Origin: Corbicula japonica
Lineage: Eukaryota > Mollusca > Bivalvia > Venerida > Cyrenidae
Length of the DNA stretch: 64,000 nucleotides
Direction: 5' to 3'
Assembly (NCBI GenBank): GCA_038501625.1
Contig: JAZAYU010000732.1
Location: forward strand, 103,262 to 167,261
Of this stretch, positions 35,980-48,870 are shown piece by piece; the stretch's first letter is position 1, and each line of letters opens with the position of its first letter. Below the pieces are notes generated by a model. It did no database searches. It saw only the letters and a list, made by a program, of their open reading frames with translations, and was not told the origin of the DNA. The translations under genes and the position numbers were made by a program.

Positions 35980-38054
35980 ATGTTCCATCTGCCAGAACAT
36001 AGTCATAATCTGTCACTGAGGCTGTCCCAGGTTCTTGATGAGATAGGCGTCATTGAGGACCTGGTGATGAGGAGGAGAAGAGCGTGGATGTTAAATGAGA
36101 CCCTAGATAACATTCACATTAAGTCAAAAGATTTACAGTTATCAGTGTTTAGATTTGGCAGTCAGACAGAGGGATCAACAACATTAGGCAACGACGCGGA
36201 CATTGATTGCCTTTTTAGTGATAATGAAATCAGAGTTATAGCAGACTGGTCAGAATGGGAGCCTAACAGGAGACAGTATCTGATGGTTCAAGATGATACA
36301 GTATCTCCGTGCTACTGTTTGCTACAAGCAGTAAGACCTGATGCTCCACTTCCTGTGCAACATATCGAGGATGAACACCATAGCATAGATAATAGTGACA
36401 GGGTACTACTTACACATTCCATCTGTTTGGGACATATAACAGATGATGCAATAAGACATGGTCCAGCTGCAGCTAGACATGCACAACCTGGAGGATATGA
36501 TCGTGATAGTGTTCAAGCATTGCATTGTTCAACATGGCCTAAAGAAGCTGATGCCTGGCCACAACAGCAGAATGCCAGTGGCTGGCCAGCAGAAAATATG
36601 AAGCGATATTCAGCAGAACAAGGATGTTTTGTTGTACCAGTTGCCAGCAAGACAGGGCTGTACCAGGATCTTGAATGGAGAATATCTACCTCTTTGGCTG
36701 AGAGATGTTTAATGTGGAATCTCAATATAACACAGTTGCGATGTTACATTCTAATGAAGATGATTATCAAAACATTTGTCAATCCTAAATGTGGAGAAGC
36801 TATTTCCAGTTTTATGTGCAAGAATATTTTATTCCAGTGTATAGCCGATTCCAGAGCAAGCATTGACTGGCATGAAGGTAGCTTAGTGATCTGTGTAAAT
36901 CAGTGTTTGCAAGCTTTGCTTAACTGTGTATTAACAGAACTCTGTCCTCATTTCATTATATCGGAAAATAACCTACTTGTTGTTAAATTGTCTGCAGATG
37001 TCAAACATCAACTAACAGAAGGCATGTGCAAGCTTACTGAGAACATAGAACAATCATTGTTGGCCATACAAATAGATGATCTTGGTAATCGTCTTACTGT
37101 AAGATCTGGAGGTATATCTGGAGTTTACTTGATATCTAAACATGAGATTTCTATCACTGTGGCAGAAAGGAACATAAACGCGATTGTTACATATTTATCT
37201 GGATACATCAAAACCACTTTAAAGAAAATTTGCGAAAATGTTGAAGCGTATATAATGTGTCAGCTGAATATAGTAGGCAGTACACTGGAGCAAGTAGCAA
37301 GTAGTCTTATAAGACCATTTTTCTGTTCTCACATAGGATCGATAACAGCATCTGTAGATATACACAATTCTCGGGTTATATCTCGTGAAGCCCTGAGATG
37401 GTTTTCCTTCGGATTGAACTCGGATATCTCCTCAGGGAAGCTGAAACTGGCATCAGCACTGTACTGTGCTGGGGATCTATGGAGATGTGAAACACTCCTG
37501 GCTGCTCTGAAATGGCAGCTGTCACAAACAGCTGTATTATCCGTATGTTATTGCTATAGACTTGAGAAAACGGTTTCAGAAGACTTTGCAACTCTCTGTT
37601 ATGAGAAGAATGAAGATGTGATAAAACATAACTTGGCTTCCTGTGTCAAATATTTGCCATTTGAGGTGAACTGTATCCTTGTGAGCTGAAATACGAGATG
37701 TTCAGATCCACAGCACAGGACCGACCATATAGAGATGAAGATGATTTCTGGATGGAATGGGCCGTGGTGGACTCCCTGCCGTACCTCCACTTCTTGCAGT
37801 TCAAGGTCTACAGACAGCTTCACAAGCTAGCAGATCAAAAACAAGCTCTTGATAATCTGATTAGGACAATAGACACTGAACAAAATCTTGGTCATAAAGA
37901 GACGGCACTAAATATGCTAGGGCAGTGTATGGAACAGGAGAACAGACATGAAGAAGCTTTACGTTGTTACATACTTTCATTGAATGTGAGGGCAAGAAAT
38001 AATGTGGCAAAATGGCATGTTTGTAGACTACTAATTCGAATGTTTCAAATTTGA
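35980..38054 (+). pseudogene. Mab-21/cGAS-like nucleotidyltransferase, copy B (one frameshift)
   Basis: Open for 569 codons to 37689, then continues in another frame (about 37680-38054) with the conserved C-terminal TPR-like segment. The break is a one-base loss near 37676, where copy A reads TGTATTCCATGTGAG and this copy TGTATCCTTGTGAG. Catalytic features remain: FGSQTEGSTTLG then A-D-I-D, and D in YDRDSVQALHC. The Mab-21 helical domain is intact (WRISTSLAERCLMW, LFQCIADS). It lacks a few codons in the variable segment after residue 410. It could be a recent pseudogene, an assembly error, or a gene for a shorter protein without the last 115 residues. Confidence 0.85.
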
Positions 38055-38104
38055 CAATGTTTTAAGTTCAAGAAAATGTCAATATTTGACAATTGAAGTT
38101 GTTT

Positions 38105-39085
38105 TAACATGTCACATCGTTGACATTTAATTTATTTGTCATATTTACTGACAAAAAAGTTGTTTGCATATGTCACATTGACTTACATTGACTGTCAGTG
38201 CATTTTATTGTTTCACATGTCACATTGACTGACATTGAATGTTTTTGCATTTCATTGTTCCTCATGACACATTTACTGACATTTACTGTTGGTGCATTGC
38301 ATTCTTCCGCATGTCACACTGACTGACATTGATTGTTGGTGCATTGCTTTGTTCCACATGTCACATTGACTGATATTGACTGTTGGTGCATTGCATAATT
38401 CCTGGTGTTACATTGTCTGTCATTGACTGTTGGCGCATTGCATTGATCCACATGTCACATTGATTGACATTGACTGTTGGTGCTTTACATAATTTCTGGT
38501 GTTACATTGACTTGCATTGACTGTTTGTGCATTGAATAATTCCTGATGTAACATTGACTGTTGGTGCATTGCATTGTTATACATGTCACATTGACTGACA
38601 TTGACTGTTCTTGCATTTAATAATTCCTGATGTAACATTGACTGGCATTGACTTTTTGCATTGCATTGTTTCCCATATTACATTGACTAACATTGACTGT
38701 TGGTGCACTGTGGTGTCCACATGTCACATTGACTGGCATTGACTGTTGGTGCATTGCATTGTTCCACATATCACATTGACAGACATTGACTGTTGGTGCA
38801 TTGCATTGTTCCACATGTCACATTGACTGACATTGACAGTTCTTGCATTGAATAATTCCTGATGTAACATTGACTGGCATTGACTGTTTTTGTATTGCAT
38901 TGTTCATCATGTCATAACATTGACTGTTGGTGCATTGCATTGTTGCACACGTCTCATTGACTGAATTGACTGTTGGTGCATTGCTTTGTTCTACAAGTCA
39001 CATTGACTGACATTGACTGTTGGTGCATTGCTTTGTTCCCCATGTCACATTGACTGAAATTGACTGTTGGTTAATTGCATCTTTC
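38105..39085. repeat. About 47-bp minisatellite behind copy B
   Basis: About 20 diverged units of the type CATTGACTGACATTGACTGT + TGGTGCATTGCATTGTTCCACATGTCA. It starts about 50 bp after the copy B stop. Copy A has about one precursor unit in the same place (22800-22890). Long reverse-strand frames here are products of the repeat. Confidence 0.93.
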
Positions 39086-40500
39086 AACATGCAAGAAGGC
39101 TAATGCTAAGCATGCAGAAATCAGCAACTTCCGACAACAAAGGATCATACTCACTGTTTTTCTCCATTTTCATACATGACACCACGACGGAAGTAGCTAC
39201 TTTCGACACGAGTCTGGTTTATAATTTTGCTTTTATGATAAACATTGTGCTTCTGATGGGAAAATTTGAAGCATGTCATAAATATCATATCGGGGATTGC
39301 ATACAAGACTGTGGTAACTACATTGCAACAAAAATGGACGAGTCTTGCATGCAACCATAGATATGAAGCATGTCTCAAGGAAGAGTGTCTTCAGACATTT
39401 TAGTTATTACCATATTTATTAAGAACTAAAAATTAATAATTATTTTCTCTTAACCCTTCACTCCATAGATATAGGTTTTACTTAATACACGTCATGTGTA
39501 GAACCAGATCAGTTGGCAAATCAAAGCTGAAATATCGGGATCTACACCGGTCGCTTCTTTGTCAGAATTAACAAGATTTTATCTTTAAAAAAGATAAACG
39601 GCGTTGATGGAAAAGATTTATATATACATGTATATAAGAAAGACAGAAAAAAAGAGAGCCAAAGCAGACACAGTTTAGTTATTTTATTTTATTTGTTATA
39701 GCTGATGAACCCTCCCTGCTTTCTTAGTATGACTTAGAGATTAAGCGACCGAATCATGACAACTCATAAATTTATTGAAAGTGTCTTTCAAAAAATATTG
39801 AAGCTGTTGCAACAATTTCATTCAGTGATAGCAAGTCGATTAAAGAAGCAAAATATTCAGTTTCAATAAAATACCTCGTGTAGAGTGAGAATTCAAGATG
39901 AATAAATGTCCTTGAAATTTAATAAATATAAATAATAACAGCCTGTTATAAGAGCGAAATCTACCAATTTTTACGTATATTAACTTTAAAAAAAGTGTCC
40001 GGCCTGAGTATTGAACCCGGGGTCTCCGCTTGAGAGGCAAGAGTGTTAGCCACTACACTACAATGAACTTATATTTCGTACTACTTGAAATTAACATTCA
40101 GTATCAAAGGAAATAGAAAGTAACCAGTAAGAACTAGGAATATCTACACTTCTCTTTTGTTTTACACTGTGTATTGTATGCAAGTACGTGTTTACCTGAC
40201 ACCCAAGAATATTCCATAGAATATTGTATTTAAGCCATCAATATTGACTTAACTGGTTACTTAAATCGTAAATATGTTTTTTCCTTCAATACAACACCCA
40301 CTAACAACCAATCGAATTAATCTATTTGACTTTTCTGCCGCATAATAATAAAAATCCCACTAGATACCTCTCCACCCTGCTAGATGCCTCTCTGGTGTAA
40401 ATAGCTACCAATCGAAATAGTTTATTTCATTTTCCCTCTGCATAATAAGAGAATACCAGTGTTATTTACAACATTTCATTGGTCGAAAAACTAGGTCAAA
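39086..40500. other. No gene seen (39086-40500)
   Basis: AT-rich. Short open frames without motifs. One tRNA-like sequence lies at 39996-40068. Confidence 0.5.
39996..40068 (-). repeat. tRNA-derived sequence (SINE head or tRNA pseudogene)
   Basis: Reverse complement has an A-box-like TAGTGTAGTGGCTAACACTC and a B-box CCGGGTTCAATAC at tRNA-like spacing. Introduced bases around it do not give a clean acceptor stem, so a functional tRNA is unlikely. Confidence 0.6.
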
Positions 40501-42377
40501 AGTGAGCTTAGACAGCTAACGCCGAAGAAGAAACAGCAACAAATAAATCTTAAAGCGAACTGAGTCGATCACGATAACACTGCACAGATGTGCAAGCTGT
40601 TCTCGATAAACACTGTTTGTGCAAGCGATTAAAAACTTTATCTATGGTGCAAAGGGTTAAATAATATGCGATTTTCTTTCACATTTAGACTATAAAATCT
40701 ACATTTTAGCAAATTGCGACATTGCACAAATTGAAAGAACCTGCTGTTACTGCGATTTCCACAATGAATTAAACATATATGGTACTTCATAGTATTGTTG
40801 CCTTTTGTGTGATTAGTTTTTTAGTTATATTAAAAAAGTATGTGAATTAATAAAAATAAGCATTACTGAATTCACATTTTTGCTCCTACCAATTAAGTGT
40901 GTTATGATTCTCAATTGAGTTAATAAATTAAAAAAGACAAAAACATACAAACACATTTTCATGCAAAATACAGAATTTTTATTTCCAAAATAAACTCATC
41001 ATACGTCTTTGCTACATAAAAGTATAAATACAAAATGCATATTCACAAGTAGTGTAAAAGGTACAACTAGGTATTCCAAATAATGCTCTACTGTACTTTG
41101 AAAACAGTAAAAAAACAAAATAATTTATTATAATATCAAACAAAAGAACGCATATTACTTTGTATGAGGAATCTACACTAGATTCAAGACTAGATTCCTG
41201 TTTGTATGTAAACAAAATTCAGACCCTTAATACTAAATGAATGCCCAGATAAATTGTAACCACATAAAAATAACTGCACATACCGGTATGTAAAAAAATG
41301 AACACCAAAAACATATATGACCCAATTCATGTCAAACATTGACAATGAATTGCCATTTTGCGAATGAAACTATGCATTTACAAAAACTTACAGTCTGAGA
41401 TTAAAACGTCAAATTATGCCTCTCTTTACACCAAAATTCTTATTTACTCATAAATAAGTTAGTAATGTCACAAAACATGAATGAAAATTTACAACAAAAC
41501 CGTCCGGATCAACTAATCAAACCCACAGCTTAAATAACTAGGTAACAGATATGAATTATTTTCTTGCATTTCACAAAATAGTATTGTTAGTTTTTGGAAA
41601 GGTTTATCTTACAGATTTTTTTTTAATTTTCAAGAATCTAAAAACTGGTAAACAAGTGTCTGCTGACAAAAATATGTGGCCTATATAACAATTCGTAGTA
41701 TAGGAGAGAATAGAAGCCAAAACAAGTGCAGCCAGTCCAGGCTTCTATTTTTTTATAGAAACATCTTTAAGTAAATAGACTCTACCTGGCCTAAACGTCG
41801 CCCTACATTTGTGGCCAGGTGCATGCGCAGTTGAAAATAGACTATTTTGTCATTGTAAAACAGAAAGTAGAAAGGAGTTCCATTGAAATAAATCGCCAAG
41901 GAATTTAAATTTTCATAGCTTCTGATAGGCTACAAATGTAGGGCGACTTCTAAGGGTTTTTTGAGACTAGTTGAATATTTAACCTGTTATCTAATTTAGT
42001 CTATATGGATTACAAGTACTTAATTACAGGGAATCCTTCCATAACAAAACTATTTTACAAAAACATAGCACTGACATAAATCAAAAACTTAACACTATAC
42101 TAAAATATATTTTTGTCATATCACAATATTTACAACCTTTGTTATTTTCTAGTTTGTCATATCACAATATTTACAACCTTTGTTATTTTCTAATTATTTA
42201 CAATCGTTGTGAACCACCCCTTTAATCCACTGCTATTAATTTTCTTGCATGGGTGAAAAGAGTCGATGTGAAGCTGCCAGCACATCCGTGCCTTTTGATC
42301 AGGTTCTACACGTCCAGCTTATCTGGATTTCTCATACAATATAAGTTGTACGAGTTAAGGTATTTCTGACCAAGAAC
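40501..42377. other. Non-coding, unit 2 counterpart of unit 1 3' region
   Basis: 40540-40700 matches 23215-23360; 40945-42377 matches 24975-27206 without the TTAA element. Includes an inverted pair CGTCGCCCTACATTT / AAATGTAGGGCGAC at about 41796 and 41935. Confidence 0.6.
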
Positions 42378-42537
42378 TGTGTAGATTCTGATCAGATAAC
42401 ATGATCGCCCAAGAGATAATAGCCATATCCCATAGAGTAAATGGTTAACAGAGATTTCACGCTACTAAAAGTTGCATAGCATGTTCAACACCTGAAAGAA
42501 ATGTATATAAAATAGCAGAGTACGAGTATTAATATAA

Positions 42538-42716
42538 ACCTTCACTCCATTGGATATGGCTGTTATCCATGGGCGAACACTGTAGATCCAGATCAGCACA
42601 CATGTGCCATCTGATCAGGACCTTAGCCAGTTAAGATCTATTTTGTTATTCCTGACCATCTGAATCTACACTGTTTGCACACACTAAAAACCTGTATATA
42701 TGGAGTAAAGGTTTGA
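42538..42716. repeat. Palindromic GATCAGAT-type dispersed repeat
   Basis: Begins AACCTTCACTCCATTGGATA and ends TATATATGGAGTAAAGGTTT, with ATCCAGATCAGCACACATGT and CATCTGATCAGGACC in the centre. Related pieces occur at 28000-28175, 28840-28960, 13850-13930, 30720-30790 and 43100-43215. Confidence 0.7.
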
Positions 42717-43259
42717 ATGTTAGATTGTTTTCAATATTTTAATACTCATGTAACATATTGTTTTCAAATAAATCTAATTAATCATTTGCCTGAGAGTTTA
42801 ATGCTAAATTTCGGACAAAATCACAACAAATGATACACAAATCATGTTATTAATAAATACTTTTATATACTCAAAAGTTAATGCGAAATCAATGCGTCAA
42901 AAACAAGTTTTAACATGCAAGTACATGACTGTATAACCATTTAGAGCGTCCTACAAGAAAAGGTGTCTCCAGTGATATGTTTTGACATTATAGTTGTCCA
43001 ATACTTTTCAAAAGCACTTTCAATATCTATTATTTTCTCTCAACTAAGTTGTAATTTTGTTAAGATGCGAAGAACATCTGTATCATCAGATCTGGATCTT
43101 CACTTTTCCCTTTCTGGTCAAAATATTCTAATGACCCTAAAAGGAACCAATGTAGAGCCAAGATGTGCCAATAGATCTAGATCTACACTTTTGGCACAAG
43201 GGATAAAAACCATGGAGTAAAGTGTTTTTCAAGCAACCAGAAGCTTGCTATGTTCTCCA

Positions 43260-43590
43260 GTGTACATAAAATTCAAAACGCCGAGCGAAAGGACGCCATT
43301 CAAAATAACGAAAAGACGTCAAGCGAAAGAACGAAACAACGCCATGCGAAGCTAGAAAGAACGCAATTTTGTACAGTTAAATTGGCGTTTTTTGCACGGC
43401 GACGTTTAGTTATTTCGCGCAAAAATAGCGTCTTTTCGTTATTTCGCGTGGCGTTCATTCTTTATTTCGTCTTTTCGCATGGCTTCTTTTCGTTATTTCG
43501 TCTTTTCGCGTGGCGTTTTTTCGTGATTTTATCTTTTCGCTTGGCGTTATTTCGCGGCGAAATAACGGAAAAACGAAATGGCATAAATCA
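43260..43590. repeat. CGAAAAGACG / CGTCTTTTCG repeat cluster
   Basis: The first third has GCGAAAG and CGAAAAGACG units; the rest has CTTTTCGTTATTTCG and TCTTTTCGC(G/A)TGGCG units on the same strand, so the two halves are inverted relative to each other. Not present in unit 1 at the corresponding place. Confidence 0.85.
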
Positions 43591-43853
43591 GCCACCATAC
43601 TTTTATGAAGTTACTTCATTCTTGCATGCTATTTTCAATATAAAAACATATTGATTATCTGAAATAATATCATAGCGAAAAAAGCAAAGAAATAACATAA
43701 AATAAAGAAACAGTATTTATAGAAACCATCCAAAAATAACTTGGTCAAGTTAACTCTCTATTCAATGGGATATGGCTAAAATTTATGGCTGAACAGTGCA
43801 GATCCAGTTCTGTCTGACTTTCTGTCTGTCTGTCTCAATCACGTTCTCCTGGT

Positions 43854-43856
<3 letters not shown>

Positions 43857-43908
<52 letters not shown>
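43857..43908. repeat. (CT)n microsatellite
   Basis: About 25 CT dinucleotides. Flanking open frames on both strands are dipeptide artefacts of the repeat. Confidence 0.98.
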
Positions 43909-43910
<2 letters not shown>

Positions 43911-44404
43911 CCAAACCACATTCCAACATCCGGTTTGTTATGACAAAATCGTTTATATTTAGTAGAAAAGCTATCAAAATTGACGTAAATTTTAAGCCGG
44001 AACATTTCACTTGGTTCACTTAATTCAGGAATGTTCTGGTTTACCATTTCGAATGCCTACCAAGTTAAGTGAGCAATCTTTAAGAGTTTCATTTTGGGAA
44101 TCTGCTGCGTAATGCTAAATTTTAAAACTTGATCACAGTTTCGCTAAAATAGATAAACCTGATTTACCACGATGTGCTCTATTCACCATACAAATGAAAG
44201 TTTCTTTCGAATTACCTTAACTTTTATAACTTCAGTTTTATGTAAGAAAAAAATTATATTTAAATGTGCTCCTTATCTCAACAACCACTTACAATAATAA
44301 TCAAAATACACAATAAATAATCTTAGTCAAGGTTTAAAATTCAAAACGAAGGCTGTGTTTGTAGGCATGTTATCTTAACAAATCAATATTTTATATCTCC
44401 ATTT

Positions 44405-44645
44405 AAGCATTTAACACGAAAAGAGGAAGTTTAAAAAGAGAAAACATTCCAATTAAAGAAAACAAAATGAACAAATCATTGTTTAAATTGCGGAAACACC
44501 TATCTAAGGTTTGGTAGTTTATTTTTCTTTATGTTTCTTTTTGTGTAATTTTTCTATTTTCTTTTAAAGAAGGCCTGTGGTAACTTAATGGCTTAATTAA
44601 GTCTTCGTTGCATTGTCATATATAAAAGAAAAAAATATCAAAATC
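44405..44645. repeat. Direct repeat, left copy, upstream of copy C
   Basis: About 240 bp beginning GCATTTAACACGAAAAGAGG and reaching CATTGTCATATATAAAAGA, repeated at 45178-45415. The sequence is related to the conserved upstream block of units 1 and 2 (19550-19800). Confidence 0.9.
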
Positions 44646-45177
44646 CGGATGAGAATCTAATAGTTTATTTTCTCTGGCCTATTGAAAATTTAAAAAAAAT
44701 CATTAAAAATTAGAATTTTAAGATACTATTTTTAGTTTCAAGTTAAACTGTATTATTCATTTAAAAAACATTCCTTGTGAAAAAGATTTCCAGGCATTTT
44801 AACCAGTCAAAACTTCAAAGCTTCCAATAAAGTGCCACCAATATTTTTATTTTTTTGTTTTTCTAATCATTTCGATTAGCATCTGAAGTGGTTCACTCTT
44901 GCTAAAAAATTATCAAATACAGCGGAGATCCAAATTGAATTAAACGCGATCGGTAGGGTCCAGACTCTCAAAGCGCGTTATATAATTTAAAGCGATTCGT
45001 GTAGATCTTGATGTGAGGGCCAATCTGGATATACCCTGATTGCCCATGCGACAACAGCGATTATCGCATTGAGAAAAATGTTGGAAAATTAAAGCTCTTC
45101 ATACCACTTAGTTTATTACCCAAGTAAAAATGAGAATTTGGATTCTAAACATCAGTTTGGGCACATTATTGATTTGA

Positions 45178-45415
45178 GCATTTAACACGAAAAGAGGAAG
45201 TTTAAAAAGAGAAAACATTCCAATTAAAGAAAACAAAATGAACAAATCATTGTTTAAAATCTGGAAACACCTATCTAAGGTTTGGTAGTTTATTTTTCTT
45301 TATTTTTCTTTTTGTGTATTTTTTCTATTTTCTTTTAAAGAAGGCCTGGGGTAACTTAATAGCTTAATTAAGTAATCGTTGCATTGTCATATATAAAAGA
45401 GAAAATATCAAATTC
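45178..45415. repeat. Direct repeat, right copy, upstream of copy C
   Basis: Near-identical to 44405-44645, about 770 bp downstream of it. Confidence 0.9.
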
Positions 45416-45804
45416 TAAGGCAAGATGAAATTCAATAAAACTGCACAATTCGTGTTGAATGTTTCTTTTTGAACGATGCACTGACAACTGGAGTATCCTA
45501 AAAGTTATATATATTAGTGTTTAATATATTTGACTTGCTAACTTCATAGATTTCTGTGTCATTTTTATTTTGAAGATAAAACTTTGACACAAAAACTTAA
45601 AAATTAAACACTAATAAGAAGACAACTTTTATAGACATATAATTATACATATATATAACTATATACAACAAGAGCACTAATAATCCTAAGTTATTCAGGA
45701 GGTTAGTTTTAACACAGGTTTGATTGTATATCCCATGTCTGTAATTTCATCAGTAATGACAGTAAAATGTAAGCATGATAATAAATATACATATTTTGTA
45801 CATC

Positions 45805-45835
45805 TTTTTTTCCATTTTTTTTCTGTTTTACCAGA
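45805..45835 (+). other. Predicted 3' splice site of copy C
   Basis: A very T-rich tract ending TTCTGTTTTACCAG, then one base and the ATG at 45836. This is the strongest acceptor of the four copies, although the gene behind it is broken. Confidence 0.7.
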
Positions 45836-48045
45836 ATGTTTCAGCCACCAGAACACAGTCGTAATCTGTCAGTAAGGTTGTCCCAGGTTCTTGATGAGAT
45901 AGGCGTCAGTGAGGACCTGGTGATGAAGAATAGGAGGGCATGTATGTTAGTAGAGACAATACATAACACTTATTTACAGATACATGATATCGAAACATCA
46001 TTGTTTTGTTTTGGCAGTCAGACAGAGGGATCAACAACATTAGGCCTCAACTCGGACACTGATTCGCTTTTATGTGATCACGTTAGAGTTATAGCAGACT
46101 GGTCAGAATGGCAGCCTAACAGGATACAGTATCTGATTGTACAAGATGAAACAGTGTCTCCTGGTTACTGTTTGCTACAAGCAGTGAGATCTGATTCTCC
46201 ACTTCCTGAACAACATATCGAGAATGAACATTACACCAGAGATCAGAGTAGTAGAGTTCTGCTTAGACAGTCAATATGCTTAGGACATATACAAGATGGA
46301 AATATACGACATGGTCCAGCTCTAGTTAATCATGTAGCGGAACGTGGAGGAGTTGATGTTGATGTAGTCCAGCCCGTCTGGACGTTATCAGTGACGTCGT
46401 CTATCGACTTGCTACAGATCCTGAAGTACGGAGTACGGAACGGTATGCGGTACGTGCCGGACCTAATGTTGATGGTGTTCGTGCACTGCATTGTTCAACT
46501 TGGCCTAAAGAAGCTGAAGCCTGGTTACAACAGCAGAATCCTAGTGGATGGCCAACAGAAGATATGAAGCGATATTCAGCAGAACAAGGATGTTTTGTTA
46601 TGCCAGTTGCCAGTAAGACAGGTGTGTACAAGGATCTGGAATGGACAATATCTACCTCTTTTGTTGAGAGATGTTTAATGTGGAATCTAAATATAACTCA
46701 GTTGGGATGTTACATTCTAATGAAGATGATCATCAAAAAATTTCTCAAACCTAAGGTTGGAGAAGCTATATCCAGTTTCATGTGCAAGAATATTTTATTC
46801 CAGAGTATAGCTGATTCCAGAGCTGGGAGGGAATGGAATGAAGGTAGCTTGATAAGACATTTACATCTTTGTTTGCAACCTTTGCTACACTGTATATTAA
46901 CAGAACACTGTCCACATTCCCTTATACCTCAAAATAACCTTCTTGCTGGTAAACTGTCTGCAGAAGTCAAACATCAGCTTACAGAAGTCATGTGCAAGCT
47001 GACTGTGAACATAGAACATTCACTGCTGGCCATAAATATAGATGAACTTGGTAATCGTCTTACTGTAAAATCAGGCGGTATATCTGGAGTTTATTTAAAA
47101 CTGGAAATGCTATTGCTATCACTGTGGTAGAAAGAAACATGAACTTTATTGCTAATTATTTATCTTTACAAATCAGAACTACTTTTAAAAAAGTTTGCGA
47201 AATTATATATTCAGACCAAAGTCTTACTTTCATAGTATATAAACTGTGTCAGGTGAATTCAGAGGGAAGTAGACTGGAGCGAGCAGCATGTAGTCTTTAT
47301 ACACCATTTTTCTGTTCTCACATAGGATCAATAAGAGCATCTGCAGATTTTCACGATTCTCAGGTTATATCTCGTGAAGCATTAAGATGGTTCTCCTTTG
47401 GCTTGAACTCGGACATCTCGTATGGGAGGCTGAAACTGGCATCAGCACTGTTCTGTGCTGGGGATCTTGGTAGATGTGAAACACTTTTGACTTCTCTGAA
47501 ATGGCAGCTGTCACAAACAACTGTATTTTACGGGTGTTATTGCTATGAACAACAAAAATTTGTTTCCAAAGACTTTCAACGGCTTTGTTATGCGAAGAGT
47601 GAAGATGTGATTAAATATAACATGGCTCTCTGTGTAAAATTTTTGCCTTGTGAGGAGAACTGTATTCGTGACGAGCTGAAATATGAAATGTTTAGATCTA
47701 CAGAAGCGGACCGGCCTTTTAAAGACAAAACTGATTTCTGGATGGACTGGGTCGTGGTAGGCCCCCCTACCGTACCTCCACTTCTTGCAGTACAAGGTCT
47801 ACAGCCAACTTCAAAGACCAGCAGATCAACAACAAACTCTTGATAATCTGATCAAGACGATATACACAGAACGAAACCTTGGTCACAGAGAGACGGCCCT
47901 GAATCTTCTAGGGCAGTGTATGGAACAGGAGAATAGACATGGAGAAGCTTTACGTTGTTTTATGATTTCAGTGAATGTGAGGACAAGAAATAATGTGGCA
48001 AAATGGCATGTGTGCAGGTTGTTAGCTCGACTGTTTCGTCATTGA
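45836..48045 (+). pseudogene. Mab-21/cGAS-like nucleotidyltransferase, copy C (decayed)
   Basis: Recognisable over its whole length but in several frames: 45836-46567, 46564-47130, 47124-47843 and 47785-48045. Damage: an insertion of about 120 bp between about 46340 and 46462 that shifts frame in the middle of the catalytic domain; an indel near 47100; an extra C in GGCCCCCC near 47765. The first motif reads GSQTEGSTTLG then S-D-T-D, and the later acid is present in NVDGVRALHC. The C-terminal TPR-like end (ALNLLGQCMEQENRHGEALR) is still clear. Presumed pseudogene, older than copy B. Confidence 0.88.
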
Positions 48046-48365
48046 GATGACTTGGAATATGTGCTCAAAGCTATGTTAGTGCTAGATGAAACTTGTCAAA
48101 AAGCATGCTATCATGATGTGTGGGAAGTGTTGTTTTGTGTTTGCTTATATATAAATAAATAATAAAAGAGTGAACGCAATGTAATTTGTAGACTATATCC
48201 ATTAAGATAATTTAAATTTTGAAGTGACCTAACTTGATGTTTGACAAAGAAAACGTTTTGTTTGATCTATAGGAAATGAGCAAACTTGATAATTTTTTGT
48301 TCTTTATGTTTTTTCCATTTTAAGGAGCCCCTTCGGAGATAAATATTTTGACACGTGACTTTTCT
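48046..48365 (+). other. 3' flank of copy C with candidate polyadenylation signals
   Basis: ATAAATAAATAATAAA at about 48151-48166 offers overlapping AATAAA signals about 110 bp after the stop. Nothing else recognised. Confidence 0.5.
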
Positions 48366-48870
48366 ACAGAGTAAATTCAAGAAAAGTTACCTACATGATA
48401 TTCTACAGTTTTATGCCTACCTAGGGATTAACCGATCTACAGTTGTTCGTTATGCTTATCTCTTTGGTTACATGGCAGTGGCAGGGATTTAAGAGTCCAT
48501 GAAGGTTTATAGGTAAATCTTGTAAAAAATCATAGAAGCTCGATATGTTTCTGTAATCCCAGTTATCTTGTTGATTTTACTTCAAATGCTCTGGTCAGAT
48601 CATTGAATACCCGCCCTTTTACTTCGCAATGCTATAAGCGTTTTAAGTTTTATAGGTTTGTGTCTTTTTGCATGCAACATTGTTCAGTTGATGGGTGGGT
48701 TGGAGTCAATTGACCAAGAAAACTTGTTAATTATTTGTTAATATGAGAACCTGTTGGGGCAAGTGTGAAGTCGGTGGACTCTAGAACCTGGTTTATTCCC
48801 CCATCGGCAAATTGTTTGCTTGTTCTAATTTTAAAGATTTGTTTGCGGTGTCTCTTTTGGTCAATTTGTA
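48366..48870 (+). mobile_element. LINE 3' end (truncated)
   Basis: Matches 63110-63560: AAAAGTTACCTACATGATAT ... CATCTACAGTT-like coding tail, then ACCCGCCCTTTT, TTTTTGCATGCAACATTGTT, GATGGGTGGGTTGGAGT and TGAGAACCTGTTGGGGCAAG. The start is a degraded version of the conserved LINE C-terminal peptide at 62984-63229. No intact ORF. Confidence 0.75.

Larger units (their letters stand above)
43605..48045 (+). repeat. Segmental duplication unit 3 (carries Mab-21 copy C)
   Basis: Starts with TTCATTCTTGCATGCTA and ATATTGATTATCTGAAATAA, matching 30510-30590 and 13685-13740, then diverges more than units 1 and 2 do from each other. Shared upstream and gene sequence continues to the copy C stop. Confidence 0.7.

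Noticed and set aside
38420..38814. Minus-strand frames with repeated HQQSM / NVSQCD peptides
   Set aside because: Artefacts of the 47-bp minisatellite; unit lengths vary and the frame is not maintained across the array.
43783..44047. RE-dipeptide and SL-dipeptide frames
   Set aside because: Translation of the (CT)n microsatellite.
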